A stretch of 18,075 bases of DNA from Pontimonas sp. (GTDB lineage: Bacteria > Actinomycetota > Actinomycetes > Actinomycetales > Microbacteriaceae), in NCBI GenBank assembly GCA_017852615.1, contig JAFMKX010000013.1:1-18075 (forward strand), read 5' to 3'. The notes below the pieces were generated by a model, which saw nothing but the letters and a program-made list of their open reading frames with translations, had not been told where the DNA came from and searched no databases. A program made the position numbers and the translations under genes. Below, in pieces: positions 13,881-18,075 of this stretch. Numbering within the stretch: the stretch's first letter is position 1; every line of letters starts with the position of its first letter.

Positions 13881-16776
13881 CTGATGTGTCCTCCCCCAGG
13901 GCGGGCAGGCCGTCTCCACGAGTGTCACTGAGTTGCCGGGACATTCTTTGCGTGGGAATGGCCAATATCGCGATTCCTGCAAGCAACGCGATAAACAAGC
14001 GCTGCATACCTGAAGGCCCAGAGGAGACCTCACCCACCGCAGGAACCACTACGTCCTCTACTAACCACAACTGCCCCTCATCCCCGGCACTGGCTGAAAC
14101 AAGCTCTGGGCGCAGGGAAAGATTGATCGACGCCTCACCTGTGGCTGGCTCTTTGACCAAAATAAATCGAATGCCGTAGCGCGTGAGCAACTCACTCGGG
14201 TTAGCAGCACTGGGTCGCACCAGCATTGCTCCCAAACGAGCCACGTCTTCATCCCGTGGAGTGAGGTCAACACTGCGGCCTCGCACCACCGTGGAACTTG
14301 CCATCAAGTTGGCCCCGGCACCCCTGGCGATGGACACCACATAGGAACCCTCAACGGGCTCAATAATGAGCGTGCCCACCTGGGGTGTCAGTGTTGCCTC
14401 GGCAGCAACGAGGGCGGGAAGAGTTCGCGAGCTAGCGGCAGGGTGAACCAGGTTGGTCCCCTTCCAGACCATCCAGCCCACCGTCAGCGGAGCCACCAGA
14501 GCAAAGATCACGACCACGCTCGCCAGGGCCCTCGTGATGCGGGGCCCTGGACCCCTCAAGCGATTGCCCAGAAAATCTTCAAAGGATGCCCTATCCAGCA
14601 CCCCGCCGGCACCTGCCAAGATTCCCAGCATCAGCACACTGACCCCCGTTCCAGGCCAGATAAACAGGGGCTCTACACCCTGATATCCCGAAAAAAGCAC
14701 GCGAGAGCCCGCCGCAGTCACCAGACCTAGAGAAAAGAGAACGGCAAAACTGATCGCCACCACTGGTCTTGCGATAGCCAGTGAGGCAAGAGCTAAGGCC
14801 AGCAATAAGCCTCCACTGATCAGTGCCGCTATGGCCAACACGCTGAGAGTGCCTACCCCCGCTGGCCCAAGACTGGAGGTGGCTTCCACAGAAGGCCACC
14901 CGAGGGCCATCTGCCACCAGGTCGCAGGATCGGCGCTCACTCCAAAACCGGGATCTGCGAACAGGACTCCCCAACGCTCCCACCAACGGCCGCCAGAATC
15001 TCCCCACCACGAGAGAAACCTAGGGATACCCAGAACCAAGGCCGGCACGAGGACCACCGGGAGAAAGCCGGCATAGGTCCGAAGTGGGCGCGCAAAGCCA
15101 CGCACGATGGCCACCGCAGTGATTCCCACAACGATAAGCGGCCACAGCACGGGAGCTGTGGCGGTCACTAATACGGTTGCCACCGAGGCTTGACCCACCC
15201 TCTGCCACGACAAATGTGCGGTGATTACCGCTCCCAAGAGCCACGGGAGTGCCAGATGGGCAAGAACAGAGGCAATTCGACCCTCGGAGAGAGCCACGAG
15301 AAAGCTCGGGCTCAGCGCCCACAACCCCGCCACCAGAGCCGTGGTCCAGGCCTTCTCTAAGACCTGGGAGAAGCCCCACCAGGCGATGAGCCCTGCCAGA
15401 GGCACCGCTGCGAGGGTCAGAGCAATGAGGGCGATATTGGGGGCCCACCAGGTAATCGAGCCGAGACCCGCAAACACTACCTGAGCAGGATCAGCAGGCA
15501 CAGATGCCGCCTCAAAACCCCATTGGGTGGGCACAAAGGACCACGCGGATGCCCAGAGACCATCAAAGCTCGCAGGCAGCGGGGCAAAACCGCCGCCGGT
15601 GAGAGCTGGGGCGCCCCACCATCGTCCAAAAACGGCTCCCGAAACAACGCTGAGAATACCGATGAGCCACGCCAGCGCGGGCATCGCCGGGGGTTGAGCA
15701 AACGAGGAGGCTAGTTCTTGTCGAAGAGCGTGAGATTCCTCCGAACGAATTGCTCGTCGTTTACGAACATCATCGCTACCTAATCGAAGCCCCTCGATTC
15801 CTGCCCAGGAGTCAGTGGTGGTGCGCTGAAGTACCCGGCGCGCACGAAGCACGGGGCCCACGCGAATCACAGAAGAAATGCCTGCCGCGACCTCCGAGAC
15901 CATCTGATCAGGACGTTTGTTGAGCAAACGCAGCAACGAACTCAGGATCGACCAGGGTATAGCGACCAAGGCTAAAGGCAGCACCGCCCACAGCGGGGCA
16001 TATACCAAGCGGCGATAGAGCCAGGCTGATCGTGTGAGGTAATGACGACGAAGCGGGGAAAGATCTTTCCTCAACGCCCAATCTGCCAAACCCGCATTCA
16101 CCTCAACCACGGCACGAGGAACTACCACCACTCGGTGGCCTGCCAACCTAGCTCGGATACACAAGTCAAGCGCGCCATCCATCAGCGACAGCGCATCGTC
16201 AAACCCCTCCAAAGCGTCCAAGGTGGAAGCATGAACCAGCATGCCCGCCTCGCCGACAGCCAATACGTCGCTCAGTCGGTCATATTGGGCTTGATCCATT
16301 TCTCGTTCAGCCAGTGCCATCCGCTCACCAAACCGAGTGATGGATTCGCCCATTTCTCGAATCATGGCGGGTTTACTGGCAACTCGCTGCTTGGGGCCCG
16401 CGATTTTGACCATCGGCGCCGATTCGACACTCAGTGCTAGGAGTTCGAGCGCTGTGGGATGAGGGGTCACATCATCGCGTAACAGCCAGACCCACGAGGA
16501 TTCGGGGATGTCGTCGCCGTCTGGGAACACATGCGCCATGCTCTGGTCAACAATCTCCGGCCAGGCCATGGTGTAGGCAAGGTCAAGAATCTCAGTCTTG
16601 AGCGATAGGCCTTGGAGAGCGGTCTCGATCTGAGCAGACAAAGTCGAATCTGCCGAGGTATTGGCGATCACCACGCGATTGACCGGCCGGGACTGAGCGG
16701 CCACAGCGCGAAGTGTGTGGCCTAAGCGGTCCCCACCCTCACGAACAACCAGAATCGCGTCAACGCTGGCGCGCAT
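13870..16776 (-). CDS. Large membrane-bound family 2 glycosyltransferase
   Basis: 968 residues. An N-terminal GT-A catalytic domain (about 1-235) has VDAILVVREGGDRLGHTLRAV, the metal/nucleotide-sugar motif RDDVTP at 100-105 and the acceptor-side helix FDDALSLMDGALDLCIRARLAGH near 192-214. A first membrane pair lies at about 258-285, then a basic cytoplasmic stretch, then some 10-12 hydrophobic segments from about residue 365 to 750, and a C-terminal outer domain (about 760-930) ending in one more membrane helix and an acidic tail. It probably builds or exports a surface polysaccharide; donor and acceptor are unknown. Encoded nine bases after whiB2 and overlapping DUF5719. No clear Shine-Dalgarno sequence at ATG 16776, so translation may depend on whiB2. 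Sure of the GT2 fold, not of the product. Confidence 0.9.
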   Translation of the reverse strand: MRASVDAILVVREGGDRLGHTLRAVAAQSRPVNRVVIANTSADSTLSAQIETALQGLSLKTEILDLAYTMAWPEIVDQSMAHVFPDGDDIPESSWVWLLRDDVTPHPTALELLALSVESAPMVKIAGPKQRVASKPAMIREMGESITRFGERMALAEREMDQAQYDRLSDVLAVGEAGMLVHASTLDALEGFDDALSLMDGALDLCIRARLAGHRVVVVPRAVVEVNAGLADWALRKDLSPLRRHYLTRSAWLYRRLVYAPLWAVLPLALVAIPWSILSSLLRLLNKRPDQMVSEVAAGISSVIRVGPVLRARRVLQRTTTDSWAGIEGLRLGSDDVRKRRAIRSEESHALRQELASSFAQPPAMPALAWLIGILSVVSGAVFGRWWGAPALTGGGFAPLPASFDGLWASAWSFVPTQWGFEAASVPADPAQVVFAGLGSITWWAPNIALIALTLAAVPLAGLIAWWGFSQVLEKAWTTALVAGLWALSPSFLVALSEGRIASVLAHLALPWLLGAVITAHLSWQRVGQASVATVLVTATAPVLWPLIVVGITAVAIVRGFARPLRTYAGFLPVVLVPALVLGIPRFLSWWGDSGGRWWERWGVLFADPGFGVSADPATWWQMALGWPSVEATSSLGPAGVGTLSVLAIAALISGGLLLALALASLAIARPVVAISFAVLFSLGLVTAAGSRVLFSGYQGVEPLFIWPGTGVSVLMLGILAGAGGVLDRASFEDFLGNRLRGPGPRITRALASVVVIFALVAPLTVGWMVWKGTNLVHPAASSRTLPALVAAEATLTPQVGTLIIEPVEGSYVVSIARGAGANLMASSTVVRGRSVDLTPRDEDVARLGAMLVRPSAANPSELLTRYGIRFILVKEPATGEASINLSLRPELVSASAGDEGQLWLVEDVVVPAVGEVSSGPSGMQRLFIALLAGIAILAIPTQRMSRQLSDTRGDGLPALGEDTSDDD

Positions 16777-16785
16777 CAGGAACTA

Positions 16786-17097
16786 CTAGGCGCGTCTGCG
16801 CAGGCGACGCCGCTCACGTTCGGAAAGTCCGCCCCAAATCCCGAACCGTTCGTCATTTGCCAGCGCGTATTCAAGACATTCGGCTTTTACTTCACACTGG
16901 GTGCAAATTTTCTTCGCATCTCTGGTGGAACCGCCTTTTTCAGGGAAAAAAGCTTCAGGATCGGTTTGTGCGCATAAAGCGTCTGCTTGCCATGCCAGGG
17001 CGCCATCATCATCGTCAGGCCGGCGAACACCAGGGACTCCCAAGCTGATGGGGTCTACGAACCAGTTATCGGGAACAGAATTCCGATACTCGCTCAC
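16786..17097 (-). CDS. whiB2: WhiB2 (WhmD) iron-sulfur transcription regulator
   Basis: 103-residue Wbl-family protein that holds a [4Fe-4S] cluster and acts with the main sigma factor; WhmD/WhiB2 is required for septation in mycobacteria and WhiB for sporulation septa in Streptomyces. Four cluster ligands are present with standard spacing: Cys42, Cys65, Cys68, Cys74 (C-x22-C-x2-C-x5-C). GIWGG at 86-90 is the sigma-contacting turn, followed by a basic C-terminus RERRRLRRRA. The N-terminal 40 residues are acidic and variable. Start is GTG at 17097 with GAGGAG five bases upstream. Two TAG codons in tandem end the gene. Assignment to WhiB2 rather than another Wbl rests on the motif plus the neighbours manB and DUF3499. 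Confidence 0.95.
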   Translation of the reverse strand: MSEYRNSVPDNWFVDPISLGVPGVRRPDDDDGALAWQADALCAQTDPEAFFPEKGGSTRDAKKICTQCEVKAECLEYALANDERFGIWGGLSERERRRLRRRA

Positions 17098-17145
17098 GTT
17101 TACTCCTCTACCGCCGTCTACCGGCCTCAGACTTATGGTTGCACC

Positions 17146-17163
17146 AATTACACCCGTGTAATT
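17146..17163. promoter_or_regulatory. Palindromic operator candidate on the whiB2 promoter
   Basis: AATTACAC-CC-GTGTAATT, two perfect 8-base arms around two bases. It covers the whole -10 element and two thirds of the spacer, so a bound dimer would block polymerase. The binding protein is unknown; I do not recognise the motif as any named regulator site. Confidence 0.6.
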
Positions 17164-17175
17164 CGTTTACGTCAA
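17147..17175 (-). promoter_or_regulatory. whiB2 promoter
   Basis: On the - strand TTGACG (17170-17175) and TGTAAT (17147-17152) are separated by exactly 17 bases, each one base from the housekeeping consensus. Transcription should start near 17140, giving a leader of about 43 bases with a GAGGAG before the GTG. This is the best promoter in the window. Confidence 0.8.
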
Positions 17176-17184
17176 GTCCAATCG

Positions 17185-17201
17185 CACCTAACACTCAGGT
17201 G
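17185..17201 (-). terminator. Weak hairpin after the upstream glycosyltransferase gene
   Basis: Arms CACCT and AGGTG around seven bases, ten bases past the TAA of the glycosyltransferase. There is no U tract. It could end that transcript ahead of the whiB2 promoter, but the stem is short. Confidence 0.3.
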
Positions 17202-17211
17202 GCGGTTTAAC

Positions 17212-18075
17212 TTAGGCCTCAAGTGAGTCGATTAGCTCCTCGATAGCGCGACAAAAGCGCCGTGAAGAGGCCTCCCAGCCGCCCCTCACAGCCACCAAAT
17301 TCGAGGCAGCACCAGTAATTTTGTGACGTCGCTGCGGATCACAATTCAGAGCAGAAAGTATCGCTGTGGCCAGGGCATCTGAATCCCCCACCGGGAAGCT
17401 CCAACCGGTGATGCCATCCATGATCCATTCGGCCGATCCAGAGGTCAGAGAACTCACCACAGGGACACCCATACTCATCGCATCCATCACGGTGACTGAG
17501 GTTCCATCTGTTTTCGGGCTCACAACGAGAACATCGGCAAGCGCAAGCAATTCCTGGAATTGCTTGGCAGAGCGAGAGGGTTGCCAGGACAGAGAATCTT
17601 CCAAGCCCAGACGAGCCACTTGGGCCCGGACCTCGTCGACTAGGGAACCAGTTTCTACCAAGACCGCTAATGCTGCGGGGTGTGCTCTGGCCACAATGGC
17701 CAAAGCCTCCACAAAAACGTCCGGCTGATAGTGAGGCTCCAGGCTTCGCGGATAAAGAATAAGCGATCTAGCCTCTGGCAGGTCAAAATCTTGTCTCGCT
17801 CCAGTAGGTCCCCCTAGGTCGGGGGCTGGGCCCCAGGGAATCCGAAGAATACGCTCCGGTGGCACCCCCATGGAAATACAGGCGTTCTCTGTCGGATAGT
17901 TATCCGTCACGACCAGATCTAAAGTCCGCACCGTGGAACTCATCGATTCCCATGAATCCCCAGACGAAGCCGCCGTGACCATCACATCGGTGGCCCACGA
18001 AATCCCGATGTGGCGGTAGTTCCCCCCTGCTAGACCAGCGCTCACGGTATCTAGGGGACCCGAAATTACTAGTGA
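17212..18075 (-). CDS. Family 4 (GT-B) glycosyltransferase, 5' end outside the window
   Basis: C-terminal 287 residues of a cytosolic or membrane-edge glycosyltransferase. The frame stays open to the window edge (SLVISGPLDTVSAG precedes the first internal GTG at 18045), so the true start is outside. The visible part includes the end of the acceptor domain (VVTDNYPTENACISMGVPPERI) and the donor-binding domain: SLILYPRSLEPHYQPDVFVEAL, LADVLVVSPKTDGTSVTVMDAMSMGVPVVSS, then GSAEWIMDGITGW and FPVGDSDALATAI. The E-x7-E motif of GT4 enzymes appears with Asp at both acidic positions (TDG...MDA), a conservative variant. The donor sugar cannot be told. The context suggests surface glycan synthesis with the GT2 protein beyond whiB2, but whiB2 has its own promoter. 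Confidence 0.9.
   Translation of the reverse strand, partial: SLVISGPLDTVSAGLAGGNYRHIGISWATDVMVTAASSGDSWESMSSTVRTLDLVVTDNYPTENACISMGVPPERILRIPWGPAPDLGGPTGARQDFDLPEARSLILYPRSLEPHYQPDVFVEALAIVARAHPAALAVLVETGSLVDEVRAQVARLGLEDSLSWQPSRSAKQFQELLALADVLVVSPKTDGTSVTVMDAMSMGVPVVSSLTSGSAEWIMDGITGWSFPVGDSDALATAILSALNCDPQRRHKITGAASNLVAVRGGWEASSRRFCRAIEELIDSLEA

Overview
The window is core chromosome of a small-genome actinobacterium, most likely Microbacteriaceae of the freshwater Luna/Rhodoluna/Aquiluna type. That placement is an inference. It rests on the gene set (WhiB2, MtrAB-LpqB, an actinobacterial SecA without a zinc tail, DUF3499, DUF5719, an Rv3235-like protein), on the moderate rather than very high GC judged by eye, and on very short or absent intergenic gaps. 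I see no insertion sequence, phage gene, CRISPR array, tRNA or rRNA.

Layout. Only the first gene (232-693, Rv3235-family) reads on the + strand; every other gene reads on the - strand. In - strand order from the right edge these are: a glycosyltransferase cut by the window edge (17212-18075); whiB2 (16786-17097) behind a well-formed promoter that overlaps an 18-bp palindrome; a 968-residue membrane glycosyltransferase (13870-16776) overlapping a DUF5719 protein (12450-13880); a small DUF3499 protein (12111-12344); manB (10679-12091); ahcY (9173-10630); mtrA, mtrB and lpqB (9101-5090) joined by two 4-base ATGA overlaps; comF (4300-5001); hpf (3570-4211); and secA (695-3493). secA meets the Rv3235-family gene tail to tail with one base between the stop codons.

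How the genes fit together. The theme is the cell envelope and growth control. MtrA-MtrB with the lipoprotein LpqB is the actinobacterial system that couples cell-wall state to division and replication. WhiB2 is an iron-sulfur regulator of septation. ManB makes mannose-1-phosphate or glucose-1-phosphate for surface glycans. The large GT2 membrane protein and DUF5719 look like a co-translated surface-glycan pair of unknown chemistry. SecA exports the envelope proteins. HPF stores ribosomes in stationary phase. AhcY recycles S-adenosylhomocysteine. The order matches the Mycobacterium block whiB2...manB...sahH...mtrA-mtrB-lpqB...comF-hpf-secA, but several genes usual there are missing (the zincin-like metallopeptidase, tmk, manA and others), which fits genome streamlining.

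No clearly new biological system is visible. The items most worth a second look are the palindrome on the whiB2 promoter, the structured mtrA leader, the nested hairpin after lpqB, the leaderless-looking starts of comF and manB, and the uncharacterised GT2-DUF5719 pair. No gap without a gene exceeds 300 bases; the longest is the first 231 bases.
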